Assembly (NCBI GenBank): GCA_014904845.1
Contig: MU119424.1
Location: 25,662-89,661 of the forward strand
From: Acephala macrosclerotiorum
Lineage: Eukaryota; Ascomycota; Leotiomycetes; Helotiales; Mollisiaceae
Reading direction: 5' to 3'
DNA: 64,000 bases
The notes under the pieces were generated by a model, which was not told the DNA's origin, did not search any database, and saw only the letters and a list, made by a program, of their open reading frames with translations. This document shows, in pieces, positions 20,747 through 31,529 of this stretch (position 1 is the first letter of the stretch; each line of letters opens with the position of its first letter). A program made the translations under genes and the position numbers.

Positions 20747-22081
20747 TTATAGTCCCGACAACTCCTCATACACCTCTGCAAAAGATGGTCGATCTCTCAC
20801 GACTGGGTTAGAACATCTCCAATGTAGTGCATTCAAACCTTCGATGGAACCTGCATCCTTCTCACTCAGAACATCGTCCGCATCAACTCTTCTCACAACC
20901 AACCCCAAAAGATCCTCAATCAGATGGCCGAAGGCAAAGACCTCCATCCTCTCAAGCATCTCTGCCTTCTCGTGATCGGTACGATAAATCGTGGCTGCAC
21001 CGAAGTCCCCCAAAAGTGCATGTCCAGTGTTGTCGATCAAGATATTATGAGCATACAAATCCCCATGCGCAATACCTCTCTCATGAAGGTGAGTAGCAGC
21101 AGCAGCAATCCCAAGCAAAATACTCTTACAATTCTCAACCGAGAAAGCCGTCTCCGGATGAAAAGAGTCTCTCGTACAAGTATCCAGCGTTGGCGGTAAT
21201 CCTAAATTCTTATAATGCGGAGGAATCAATTCCAACACCAGTCCGCGCTTCTCAGGATGACCATGAATCTTCCCAATTGGATCGATGAGATTGGGATGTT
21301 GACCAGCAGTGATGCAAGCATTCATCTCATCAGCAGGCGAGCCATCACTCGTCACCTCTCCTTTGAAGAGCTTGATTGCGACGTGTTTCTCGTCTGCTTG
21401 TCGCTTCCATGTTCCTTTCGAGATGATTCCTGATGCGCCTTCGCCGAGGAGTTGATGAACGGCGAGTTCGGACCACGTGATGTCGTCGAGGACTGGGTTG
21501 TGTTCGAAAGATGAGGCGCAGGGATTTCCGGCGAAGGACAGGAATGAGAGTTCTGGGAGCTCGAAAAGCCAGTGTGGGATGCTGGTCAATTGATTCGAGG
21601 ACAATCTGAGGAGACCCAGTTTGCGGCAGTGAGACATCTCCGCTGGCAGCGAGGTGAGACGGTTGCCGGCCAACATGCATTTCTGAAGTCGATGACACTG
21701 TCCAATGCTCTTTGGTAGCTCTGCAATCTCATTGTTGGTGAGGATCAGCCATCTCAGCTTTCGAGGAAATGCTCCTTCAGGGATCGTAGTCATGTGATTG
21801 CCCTTGAAAGCAATCATCTCGAGTGAGCGACATTGTGCCAGCTCTTTTGGGAAGACAGTGAATTTACAATCGGAGAAAAAAGCTACTTTGAGCTTGTGAA
21901 GGCGGCTGATATCTTTGGGTAGAGATGAGAGAGGGTTGCCGGACAAGTCGAGGATCTCAAGCGTGTCGAAAAGTTCAAGGATTTCGCGTGGGAATTCTGT
22001 GAGGCCAGATGGGATCTTGACACGCTTCGCTCCCTTATACTGGCCGGACTTGAGTCCTTCGAGGGTTTGAGGAGCGGACAT
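20747..22081 (-). CDS. Leucine-rich-repeat protein kinase of bacterial type
   Basis: Single exon. I start at the Met at 22081 (MSAPQTLEGLKSGQYKG, 444 residues); the frame is open to 22237 but the extra 52 residues are Arg/Ser-rich and unlikely. Residues about 20-215 are LRRs (LEILDLSGNPLSSLP; LRWLILTNNEIAELP; LQKCMLAGNRLTSLP; LGLLRLSSNQLTSIP). Residues about 240-444 are a kinase: glycine loop GEGASGIISKG, Lys in AIKLFKG, catalytic HGDLYAHNIL in place of HRDxKxxN, and GDFGAA for DFG. The linear match, including LTEFPREI, KGEVTSDGSP and HGDLYAHN, is to proteobacterial LRR-kinase proteins as I remember them, so ancient transfer from bacteria is plausible. Cytosolic, since no signal or TM is visible. 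Divergent to the next F-box-like gene. Substrate unknown. Confidence 0.82.
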   Translation of the reverse strand: MSAPQTLEGLKSGQYKGAKRVKIPSGLTEFPREILELFDTLEILDLSGNPLSSLPKDISRLHKLKVAFFSDCKFTVFPKELAQCRSLEMIAFKGNHMTTIPEGAFPRKLRWLILTNNEIAELPKSIGQCHRLQKCMLAGNRLTSLPAEMSHCRKLGLLRLSSNQLTSIPHWLFELPELSFLSFAGNPCASSFEHNPVLDDITWSELAVHQLLGEGASGIISKGTWKRQADEKHVAIKLFKGEVTSDGSPADEMNACITAGQHPNLIDPIGKIHGHPEKRGLVLELIPPHYKNLGLPPTLDTCTRDSFHPETAFSVENCKSILLGIAAAATHLHERGIAHGDLYAHNILIDNTGHALLGDFGAATIYRTDHEKAEMLERMEVFAFGHLIEDLLGLVVRRVDADDVLSEKDAGSIEGLNALHWRCSNPVVRDRPSFAEVYEELSGL

Positions 22082-22899
22082 CTTCAATTGACGTCTGAGA
22101 GGCCTGAAAAGGGGGTGTCTGCCCAATGAGTTAGCTTTGCGTAAAGCACAGAGAGGACACATTGACTTGCTCATGCGATATGTTCTCTTTCTCAACGACT
22201 CGGATCTGATCACAGAAAGCTCACACGAGCTCTTCACAACACACTCATCGCGACTGAAATTCTCTGCAAAACGGCATAAGACCGAGGAATGTGTTCAATT
22301 TCGTCCAAAAATAGAACTCAACGTTTGTAATCTCCTCTTATCTCAGCACGTTACCGGGAAAATAGTTAATCCGGCCCGAACAAACATTACGACGTCGACT
22401 GTGCTTCACCATCGTTCAACATTGCAGACTTTTGCTCTAGTTCAATCCCGAGACTCGCTCTAGCGTCGTCTTTTCGTCAGAATCCCGTTCAACGCCAGTT
22501 TGATTGTACTTTTCAAGCGGTGACAGCTCCAGCCTACATCGTGACGAGCGATCACGACTTTTCTTCAGCAGTCTTCCAGCTAGGACGCCCGAACGCTAGT
22601 TCGGCACTGCAGCTGTTGATCCCCCTTGAGTCATCATCTCTGGCTCATATTTACTTCTTGGTGCATGCTTGTAACGCTACAAAACTCAAAGAGTCGCAAA
22701 TTTTTTGAAACTTCTTCCACGGCCAAGCTGGTTCTGTCTCTTGTCCATGCGAAACTCACACTGCGCTCGAACTTCATCACTTTCGCCACTTACCATTACA
22801 TTTGAAGTCATATATCTCTATTGATAGGTTAGAGATCATCACCGACGTGAAAGCTACTCGCAACAAATCTTAATCACGTGCGGCTCAACTATCGTTGCC
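22082..22899. promoter_or_regulatory. Divergent intergenic region
   Basis: 818 bp between the LRR kinase (minus) and an F-box-like gene (plus). Short conflicting frames only. A TCACGTG motif at about 22873-22879 (AATCACGTGCGG) lies about 20 bases upstream of the F-box-like start. Confidence 0.35.
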
Positions 22900-23874
22900 A
22901 TGGCTTCTTCACTGACTCTTCCTTTTCTCAATATTCCCGTGGAGATCAGGTTGAAGATTTACTCTTTCTTACCGCCCAAAGGCCACTTCCTTCCCCATAG
23001 ATCATGGCGCAACATCTCCTTGACCTGCCGAAAAACTCGCCAGGAATTCCTCCCTTTCATGATAGAAATCAAATATCACTTCAAGTCTCTACAACGATTT
23101 GTGAGTTGGACAGACCCTCTTACGCACGTGTCCTTTATCTCATCGATCTGGACGTCATTTTGTTCGGTCCCCGTTACCAAGCGTCTGTCAATGAGTCTTG
23201 ACGGCATGCTCAACTATCCTCTTGAAGAGAAGCTACTCCTGGAGATGATCTCTTCTGTCCTTTCCAACATCACCAGCTTCGCCCTCATATCGCGAATAAC
23301 CTCAGTCGATTTTCTCGAGCAATTCCAAAATCTCAGATATCTCTACTTCAGCGGTCTGGCAACGTCAGTCCAGCCAGCAAAGACCTTGGCAATGCTTCGC
23401 TCAATGAAGTCGTTGGATACCATCGTTTTAAAGGCATATCCATACCACGGCTTTGCGATTTCTAAACTTCGTCAAAAACACCTCTGTTTTACTCCTGAAG
23501 TCCTTTCTAAAATCAACCCCTTGACGACGTTCAAGATATTCGACTACCATCATCTATCCCGCGATTCATCCCTCTACTTCAACATCCCAACAATCTGCGC
23601 ACTCTGTGTTCATCTCCCAACACTACGAGCCCTTACAGTCTACGTCCACTACAAAATTACCGAGAGAGAAGTTCTTCAAGAACTCTTGGAATTAATCTCC
23701 GAATCTCAGATAAGGGATCTGTATCTGTATCTGGTGGTGAAGACAGAACTGGCTCCGATTGAATATCAGTGGTTGCTACCAACCGCGTCCATGGATTACA
23801 AATCGTTCTGCCGAAGGGATATGTGGGAGAGGTGTTTCTGGACCAGAAAGGTCTTGAAGGTACGAAGAATATAA
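22900..23874 (+). CDS. F-box-like protein
   Basis: Single exon, 324 residues. The N-terminus FLNIPVEIRLKIYSFLPPKG has the F-box/2EXR-type start common in ascomycete expansions. The remainder (LEEKLLLEMISSVLSNITSF; LRYLYFSGLATSVQ; INPLTTFKIFDYHHLSRD; EREVLQELLELISES) is helical/LRR-like. A damaged paralogue of the same subfamily lies at 36.2-36.9 kb, where the block INPLTTF corresponds to LNPLTTF. It is not close in sequence to the three-gene array at 10-18 kb. Probably an SCF adaptor; target unknown. Confidence 0.6.
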   Translation: MASSLTLPFLNIPVEIRLKIYSFLPPKGHFLPHRSWRNISLTCRKTRQEFLPFMIEIKYHFKSLQRFVSWTDPLTHVSFISSIWTSFCSVPVTKRLSMSLDGMLNYPLEEKLLLEMISSVLSNITSFALISRITSVDFLEQFQNLRYLYFSGLATSVQPAKTLAMLRSMKSLDTIVLKAYPYHGFAISKLRQKHLCFTPEVLSKINPLTTFKIFDYHHLSRDSSLYFNIPTICALCVHLPTLRALTVYVHYKITEREVLQELLELISESQIRDLYLYLVVKTELAPIEYQWLLPTASMDYKSFCRRDMWERCFWTRKVLKVRRI

Positions 23875-24017
23875 GGGTGACGATGGCAATAGGCGAGGGC
23901 CTCTGCAAGTATGCCAGCCAGGCATTACATCAATGAGAGCGAAGAGTTGTCATTTCAAGAACTTTCTCAATCGAACGATCACTCCTGGAGCGTCATCCAT
24001 CGTTCGCTACTTCGAGA

Positions 24018-24200
24018 TCAGACCTTTACCAAATTATCATGCCCGTTCCCTTCCTCGTTAATGATGGTCGTTTTCGCAACAATCACCTTTCTTGTACTAA
24101 CTTTCCTCAATTTCTTCACCTCGAATACAGCATTCATCTCCTCCAATGCCCAACCTTTCGTCTCAGCTAAGAAGAAGTAGACGAAGAATACATAATCCAA
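24018..24200 (-). pseudogene. MFS sugar transporter, C-terminal remnant
   Basis: Only the last part of a sugar-porter-family transporter remains. DYVFFVYFFLAETKGWALEE then MNAVFE is the classic end of TM12 and the ETKG-x-LEEM signature after it. A short basic tail follows, with a stop at 24018. No upstream transmembrane segments follow on the minus strand beyond about 24200, where a GH2 remnant begins in the opposite orientation. Confidence 0.7.
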
Positions 24201-24241
24201 TAGCTATCGGCATGTAGAGAATATATCATGATTGGAGCATT

Positions 24242-24760
24242 TCTCATGTGCGGCCTGCTAAGCACTTGCCTTTCTGCGTCTGTATCGTGAGGAACAAGAC
24301 CCAGAAGTGTTTTGCTGATGTGGAATTTCGATTTATCTCGAGCAAGACAGAGAAGGAGGTCAAGGAAACGATCACTAGGAAGGGAATCGTAGTCAACGAG
24401 AATGGGATGACTGGTATCCTTTCAAGTACCATGGACACTACATGTGGAGAGCCATACGTCCTCACTGCTCGACTCTTCATCGATGATGTCTGCGTCTCAC
24501 GAGGCACCGACTGGCCACAACCATTCCAGTATCTCTCCTTCAAGGATTGCGGTGTAACAGTAGAAACCATTAGCGAACAGATACGAGTAACAGCAAAGAG
24601 ACCCACCAAAAGATTTGCGTTCGAGGAACGAGACGGTGTGTCGCTGAGCGGCAATGCGGTTGATATTGTTCCGGGTGACAAGCACATTATAAATGCAAAA
24701 GGTCTTCACTCTACATCAAAACCACTTTCATTCCGATATCTAGGGCAGGATGAGTGGAGA
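24242..24760 (+). pseudogene. GH2 beta-mannosidase, C-terminal remnant
   Basis: Beta-mannosidases release beta-linked mannose from mannans and N-glycan cores. Only the last Ig-like part survives: VEFRFISSKTEKEVKE; EPYVLTARLFIDDVCVSRGT then DWPQPFQYLSF; RPTKRFAFEERDGVSLS; DIVPGDKHI; PLSFRYLG. The frame runs on in unrelated sequence to 25045. The catalytic (alpha/beta)8 domain and N-terminus are absent, and the frame begins abruptly next to a transporter remnant on the other strand. Non-functional. Confidence 0.7.
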
Positions 24761-25011
24761 GTTTGCAGGAAAGTGTGTGTGTCTGGCGCATGTGCGATGG
24801 ATAAAGAGCGTTATGGTTTCCGTATCATTCTGTGTTTTATGTTCATCCTTCTACCGGCAGTCACGAGTGGGCTTTTTTTGCTGCCTTCATCTCGAAATCC
24901 ACTCTCTTTAAAAGGTTACGGGATTACTAACATTCAGATCTATCTGCGTCTCGAACATATCGTCCACGTTTTTAACTCATCGACTTCCACGCCACTTTTC
25001 CACCTCGTCCC

Positions 25012-26150
25012 TTACGACTGCACGGGTGCCGTCGCTACTCCGTAAAAAGCGTCCCCTTGTCCGAAATACAAAAACCACCGCCCCCGAAACTGCACCAACC
25101 CCTCACTAAACACGACATTGTCCACCTGCCCTTCAACCTCATTCACGCTCGTCGGCTGTAAAATCGGACTTTCCAATCTCGCAATCGGCGGTCCATATGG
25201 TTGGTTCACAGGATCAATCAACATCTGTCTCGTACTATACTGCGTTGGCACAAATCCACCCAGACCAGTCGCTACCCCATTGTAGAATTTCAACCACATC
25301 CCACCCCTTGTTTTCACGGGAGGAGCGGCGGATTCCATCAATGCTTATTCCCAGACATTCAACTTTGGGGCGAAGACGAGAGAGCCATAAGTGGAGTTCC
25401 AGTGTATCAAATCCGTCGAGTTCGCGAAATAGAGGAATGAGTCCCCGAAATGCATATGGTACGTCCCGTCGGGCTGTCTCGTATTCAAAATCGCTCCCGA
25501 TTTTGACCAGCCTTGCCTCGGAACCCATGAGCTTAGGGGATCTTGCCAGTTACAAACTACATCTGTGACATTTGGTAACATTGGGCCGTATTTCGTCCAA
25601 CTTACGAGATCGGTGGAGGTAGCGAGGTAGAGACGGGCCGTGTGCAGGTCATAGCCGGTATAGGTAAGGTAAAAGGTGCCGTTCACGCGGATGACTCGCG
25701 GTCTTCGCAACCTCCAACATGTTCGTATGGCTCTGTGGCTTTGATAACGGCATTGTTGTATCGAGTGAAGTTATACCCGTCCTTTGACCATCCGAGACCA
25801 ATCGAGGATGTGCGACTGGAGTTCTGCGCTCGGTTCAATATCCAGATGGTGTCGTCAACTACGATAGCGGAGGGGTTGTAGAGGTAGGCTGATTCCCAGT
25901 CGTTTGCTGGGTTCAGGGCCATGATTGGATTCCCTTCGTACTCCTGGAACCCTAACAGTGGGAAATATGGTGCTGTGTAGTTGGGCTCATTATCGGTTGA
26001 ATTCTCTGTGATAAGGGGTACGGTATCGGAGCTGTAGACTGGGAAGGTGCCGTTCGCTGTGGTGTTGAAAGTGTTGAATTGAGCTTTGATGATGCTGCTA
26101 CTGCTCAAGAGTAATAAGAAAATTCCCTTGAAACTTTTAATCGATGCCAT
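25012..26150 (-). pseudogene. Secreted GH130-like mannoside enzyme, frameshift and nonsense
   Basis: Five-bladed beta-propeller enzyme of the GH130 type (beta-mannoside phosphorylase or mannosidase). From ATG 26150: signal peptide (IKSFKGIFLLLLSSSSIIKA), then Asn-rich secreted sequence, YEGNPIMALNPANDWES, YLYNPSAIVVDDTIWIL and GLGWSKDGYNFTRYNNAV. At about 25700-25703 a base is missing within GGCEDPRV, the GH130 signature. The next frame continues with VIRVNGTFYLTYTGYDLH and HMHFGDSFLYFANSTDLIHW. A TAA at 25345-25347 interrupts NVWE*ALMESAAPP. The frame then resumes to LYFGQGDAFYGVATAP. Two independent lesions make it a pseudogene. It belongs functionally with the neighbouring GH2 and GH92 remnants. 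Confidence 0.72.
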
Positions 26151-26841
26151 TGTAGCGGACAACAATGCCTGTATGAATTGTTGCTGACCGAAGCCTGAGA
26201 CTTGATGGTTGATTTCTTGCAGCGATGTTGCAAGACAAGTACCATCGATTTTAAGGCTCATTATTCTTCACGACGACAAGACCGATATAACGAACAAGGC
26301 TCGGATTCTCAGCCTGTGCCTGAACAGCTTTGACACGGCTGGACAGAAACGACTGATGTCATTGTCGTCCGTTCCCGCCCCGAAGCTTCAAGCAGACGTT
26401 AAAACTTTGACCTTTCGCCGAATCTTGAAGCTTGGTATGCACGCGCTTGGTATGCATGCGGCATGGAAGCTCAGCGTTTCCGACCCTCAAAGATTTGTCT
26501 GATTGGCGCCCGCGTCTAGTCTCTCTTAGCCCCGCACTGAAAAGGGGGAAAGAAGCGGGGTTTATGCTGACAGTGTCAGACACTGCTGCAAGGCTGTCTC
26601 GATCTTCTTAAGCCACATTTGGTCTTCGGAACTCGGAATGGAGAGTTTCGAGCTTCTCACTAAGAAAGAAATGCGAGGCTGGGAAAGTAAATAATCGATG
26701 CGTTGCGAATGGGACGTTGTACAACAGAGCCTAAGGTGTGTAGCGTCAAAGCTGCAGATTCGAACTTCGAAGGTAGGTGAGCATCCCGTCAAATACAACC
26801 TCGAGATTACTGTATGGAGGCCACAACTCCACTCCCGTCTC
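26151..26841. other. Intergenic, nothing recognised
   Basis: Between the GH130 and GH92 remnants, probably the former promoter regions of both. Short frames only. An imperfect repeat CGCTTGGTATGCA / TTGGTATGCACGCG occurs near 26433-26459. Confidence 0.35.
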
Positions 26842-27360
26842 GAGACTATATGCCAATTCCTTCATGGCGCTTCTTTCGTTGATTTTTTTATAGCAGTCAG
26901 TCTTGCCAATTCTGCTGCCGCACAGAATAGCGCTTCCACTGACTGGTCTCAATATGTGCGGCCATTCTTAGGTACTCAGGGGACTGTTCTAAGAACTTTA
27001 TTCAATAGCAAAAACTGCTTTCCAGGAGCTGTCCTCCCCTTTGGTGCTGTGAAGTCCGGCAGCGCAGTCGGTATCAATGGAGGCAACGGCATTGGTACCA
27101 CGCTCTACAATCCTGGGAACGAACGGAACAGTCCTAAGAACAAGCCAAATTGTGAATCAGTACTACAACAACAGTCTCTCCGGGCTCCCAGGAAACTCAG
27201 TCTCAGGAGCGATCGACCCTTGGATGATGTAGCAAATGCTCGGTCTCTATCTCATTGTTACTCAACCTGTTTACTTGATCGGGTCTCCCTGGTTCCCCAA
27301 TATGAGCATGTACAGTACATCAGCAATGAAACCAAGATGAGGAGGATATCAGGGCAGAGA
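26842..27360 (+). pseudogene. GH92 alpha-mannosidase with large internal deletion
   Basis: The N-terminal motif of GH92 exo-alpha-mannosidases is clear (DWSQYVRPFLGTQGT; FPGAVLPFGAVKSG), with a hydrophobic Ala-rich leader before it. Shortly after GINGGNGIG, in another frame, comes the family's C-terminal signature YYNNSLSGLPGNS, AIDPWMM*QMLGLYLIV and QPVYLIGSPWFPNMSM, with a TAG inside it. Several hundred residues that normally separate these blocks, including the calcium and catalytic residues, are missing. Non-functional. Confidence 0.72.
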
Positions 27361-27642
27361 AAGGTGATCTCTCCATATGCCTTTTCCGCTGATGGAAAGT
27401 AGCCGGACATCTCCCACGACGCCAGAAAATCCAAGGTCACGGATGTCTTCCGTGGTGCTGCTCGTGACATTTCCAAGGGGTACAGCAGATTGAATTGTCA
27501 CGGCAAATGCATCGATAGGTAAGCGTGCTGTAGCGAAAACTTTGAGTAGGTTTTGAGTTGACATCTTATGAGTCGCGTTGAAATTTGACCGAGTAAAAAG
27601 AGGGACACAATAAAAACAAGCTAACTTGCGAGGAGATATCAA
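27349..27642 (-). pseudogene. Possible 5' fragment of a secreted beta-propeller-type protein
   Basis: The frame from an internal Met at about 27564 reads MSTQNLLKVFATARLPI, then IQSAVPLGNVTSSTTEDIRD and LGFSGVVGDVRLL. The 'GNVTSST...RDLGFSG.VGD' run resembles the start of fungal DUF4185-like propeller proteins, from memory only. It then stops in sequence overlapping the GH92 remnant, so only the beginning exists. Weak call. Confidence 0.28.
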
Positions 27643-27944
27643 TGATTTATGCGAGGCTCCTTCTTACTCGCGTATCTCTTTTCTCTTTCTCTTAAGTTTT
27701 AGTCTGTTTATATAAAGGGTAAGGTGCTAAGGTGTATTAATGGCAGGCTTAGTTTCTAGGAAAGGGGCATTTACCAGTTCCATCTCAATGAATAGTGAAG
27801 ATAACTGCAGCTCATACATATAACCACTTCATGAACAGTCAACAAGGAGCCGTGCCGTGAGTGTAACCGAATACGTCTAAGTTTGCAAATTCCATTTCTC
27901 ATCCAGACAAATACATTTGATCCTTCAACTCATGTGATTCGCTC

Positions 27945-30783
27945 TTACATCATCCTTCGCGCGCCTTTGTCCGCAATCCTCATCGCATCCTCCAGCCTCT
28001 TGATCTTATCAATAGTGTCCTTCCGAAGATCAATCACAGTTTTCTCTTCACCTCCTAGCATCTCAATTCTTTCCTCTGATAGGCTGAGGATATAATCAGT
28101 AGAGAGACCCAGAACAGGTCCATGCTTATCTTGGAAAAAAGGCTCGACTATGCGATGTTGGATGTGAGATATGAAATCCTCGAGTGCTATCTGGTGGATT
28201 GTTAGACTCTATTCGTGTGATGGATACAATATGGCGTTAGGGCGCCGAATGTAATTCGGAATCCGGGGGAAAACTCACTTCGTAGTATGCTTTCAGCAAG
28301 TCATGTATCTCATCTTCAGTATTCTGAACACCACGGGGGTGCATTTGGTCAAACAAGTCGTTGATGTTATTGAGATCCACAATTGTCCACGACCCAAAGA
28401 CCTGCGGAATAGTCTTGAGATTACTGGGATCCGTGCTCACCATAAGCTTCAATAAGAAATTTTCCGGCGGGTTTGTCTTTCTGTATCTTTCCAGCGCGCC
28501 CCTGAATCGGGCGTGCTGTGCTTCGGTGACCTTTTCGAGGAACAGTTTGTTGCTAGTCTGCAACGGGAAAGTGGTGATTTCGTGACAGAAGGTCCGCAGT
28601 CTCTCGGTTGCTTGTTTCTCTGCATGATCCTTGAAGCTAGAAATGACATCTTGCAGGTCGCTCTTCGTGAGGGCAGGTGCATTGAGGTGCTCGCACACTT
28701 CGGCCAGGATTTTCATGGCAACGCCCTCGCTCATCTTCACTATCGATTTGAGATGATCTTGACCGAGCTTCTGCCATTTACTTGTCTGTTTTCGAAATAG
28801 AGGTTTCAAAACTGCTGGGTTGGACATGCCTGGCAATTCTTGTCCTCGGTTTGTACGGATCTGATTTCGGATTTCTTCATACAAGCCTTCTTTTTTGTCA
28901 GGGGCTGGCGCCACCTTAAAAATAGTTAGCAAAATGAATTCCGAGAGCATGCTGCAGATTTCGTGAGTAGGGAGAACCTACAAGGGATATGCTTGAAGAT
29001 TCTGACGTTGCATCAAAATCGTTGGTTCCATCAACAATCTCTAGAAACTCGAAGAAATTTCCATTCCGTCTCATTTCCTCTGCAAAGCTTTCTGCTGCGT
29101 GGCAGGCCATTCCCCGAAGCTTCATATCGTCAGATGCCAGCTCTTCGGGAGACTTCAATGCACAATGAGCTAAATCTTGATATCTCCCAACTAAAGATAG
29201 GAGATACTCTCGTTGTTGAGCAGGGTCCGTTCGACCATTACCTAGTCGTGCTAGGAGGTCTTTCTCTGTAGCCAGTGACTTCGCAATAGTCTTGCGCACT
29301 TTTGGGAAAGCTTCTCGAATACGAGTACAGAGTATATTGGCCAGGAAAACTTTGAGCTTAGCTGTACCACGTTGTTGTTCTGGAATGTCCACCCAAGGCG
29401 GTTTGCTAAGGGTTGTCTTCTCCGCTTGTTCACGGTCAAGGCGAGAAGCAGGATCCGGTCCGCGATTTTGGACCACAAACCAGCCATTTTGAAGAGTAAT
29501 GCCCTTGTTTTCTCTTACAGTATGGACAATCTTCAAAACTTTTAGTATATTTCGCATATTCAAACGAGAGAACTCACCCCTCTGGCCTCGAGATGATCTA
29601 TTTTGTCAATCTTGGTGAACACTCCGACCACGCGAGAATTTTCGATGCGCTCCGATTTAATCAAGTTCAAGATTGTTTGATTTGATAAATCGCCGGTAGC
29701 AGGTGCGACGCAACTGGAACCAAGTATGATTAGCCATGAGAAGGGACAAACGTCAAAGAGAGCCTCTCACATAATGATATTATCAGATTTCTTCATGTAC
29801 GACGTAACCATTTTTGTAACACCAGCCATTTCTTGTGCTGTTACCCCATCTATTGGTGCGTTGAATAAGCCAGGTACGTCGAGTATGCCAAAATGTGAAC
29901 GACTTGGGCCAGACAGCTCAATCTTCAAAACGTGGCTGGAGAAATTCTTCTTGTTCGGTCCAAGCCCTTGGAGAATTCCCATATGACGGCTTGCCTATCA
30001 TTAAGTCAGCGTCTGCCATTTTAGTTATTGAGAGCTTTACGACGTACCTGCTTCACAGTTTCTTCAAAAACTTTCGAAGTCATGGATGAAAGGGCGCGGT
30101 TGAAGTTTCCAATCAGTTCTTTATTCTCCTGATAACCAAATGGGTCGATGTCACCAGACTCAATGGAAACATGAATCATCGGAGATGTGCCAGGCTCTGT
30201 CCTCCGAGATATGATGCGTGTAGCAAATCGAGTACACAAGCCGCCGCCGACGGTGAATGGGATGTCAGTCAAGCTTTGAAGTAAGGATGACTTTCCCGCT
30301 GACTGCTGTCCTACAATTACAAGCTACGCCCTTGTCAGTTCTTTGGAGGTTAAATAGAGAACCGCAGTGGCTTACTTGAGGCAAATCAAGGTCCTGACCG
30401 GCACCGCATATTCTCAACTCGTCAATGGCGTCAAAAAGGGCCTTGCTTTGTTCGCTGCCGAACGGATCTTCACTTAATAGCTGAATATCCTCGGTTAACG
30501 AGTCTTTTGATGCGTTGCTAGATGAACTTGATGATTTTGGTTGTTGTTCCTGGTCAGTGCTCTGAGTTCGGCTTTCCGCTGAAGTAGAACCAACTTGCTT
30601 CGTGCTAATGGAATTTGCTTCTGTTGAAGGTCGTTCCATGATTGGGACTCGGATAGAACTGCTTACTGAAGCACCTTGCTCCGTGCTCCTGTAAGTTGGT
30701 GGTCTTAAATCTTGATCGGATCGTAGTGAATGAGTTGGACTATCCGGTGTGCTCATTGCTGGATCTTCTTTTGTGCTCTCCAT
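27945..30783 (-). CDS. Dynamin-related GTPase
   Basis: Seven exons (30376-30783, 30048-30323, 29771-29994, 29578-29713, 28982-29530, 28279-28914, 27945-28190) join in frame to 824 residues. I start at the Met at 30783; the longer frame to 30918 is less likely. Residues 1-110 are low-complexity and Ser-rich (PKSSSSSSNASKDS). The GTPase domain has G1 GQQSAGKSS (141-149), DVPG (267-270) as G3 and TKID (336-339) as G4. A helical middle domain follows. The last exon is the GTPase effector domain (KAYYEIALEDFISHIQ ... LGGEEKTVIDLRKDTI). There is no PH domain or Pro-rich tail, so it resembles the Mx-like/short fungal DRPs rather than Vps1 or Dnm1. It should polymerise on membranes; the target membrane is unknown. 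Intact. Confidence 0.85.
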
Positions 30784-31527
30784 GGCGACAAGCTGGTGCG
30801 GACGATCAAAGTCTAAGATGTTAATGAGAAGACCGGTTATAATGCGTAGCAATAACCATAAGGTTCTATCCCGCCATTTATGATGCTCTTCTGCAATGGA
30901 CTGAGGTGCTGTCAGCAAGGTGTTTCAAAGCCACGGGCGACGACCCGGCGACCTGGAGACGAGCCACCCGTGTTGGCTCTAGGGCTGTGGATCAAATCAT
31001 CATTGCAGCAGCACCTACTTCAAATTTCTGACGTGCGGATGGTTTTCGGTACCTTGTCAATTGTGTTACAGTGCTGCACAATGCTCATCGAGAACTGTTG
31101 GGCCGAGCATCAAACATTACAAGCATGCCATGCTTATCTTTCCCCTCTTTGTATCAACTTTCAAGGATCAAAGCCCGCCCTGAATATGTTCCTTGGATGT
31201 TTCCCTGAAGCACCATGCAAGCCAACAATCTTTCTCAGTTTGCATTGGTAAACGGTAGTTTCTTCCAACATCTCGCGCTAGGTAGTCCTGCCGATTGCGA
31301 AACGTGCTTTGCCCTTAACCTGCAGATTCATCACCTACAGGCCATCGTGAAGGAAAGAAGTCCGAGGGAGCTGAGATGTTGGTGTTTGAAAATGAGTTTG
31401 GACCGGCCCTCTTCGGCGGAATGAGACCCCGCGGGTGGCTGACCGTGCTGAGTCCTTGAACTTCTCCCCATCTAGCGGTGGTTTTGTTAAATTTTAACGA
31501 TGCTTTAGCGACGTGATCACCATATCT
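30784..31527. other. Intergenic, nothing recognised
   Basis: Upstream region of the dynamin-related gene, ending at the MITE. Frames at 30880-31251 and 31215-31424 overlap and look like chance. Confidence 0.35.
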
Positions 31528-31529
31528 TA

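Noticed and set aside
24760..25045. Continuation of the GH2 frame as a membrane-protein tail
   Set aside because: Beyond the family's normal end the frame is merely open; no homology, and it runs into the GH130 pseudogene on the other strand.
29765..29770. Alternative exon ends for the dynamin gene (reading through to TGA after DNIIM)
   Set aside because: The GTGAGA donor and TTCCAG acceptor restore the dynamin consensus (IICVAPATGDL) and keep all later exons in frame.
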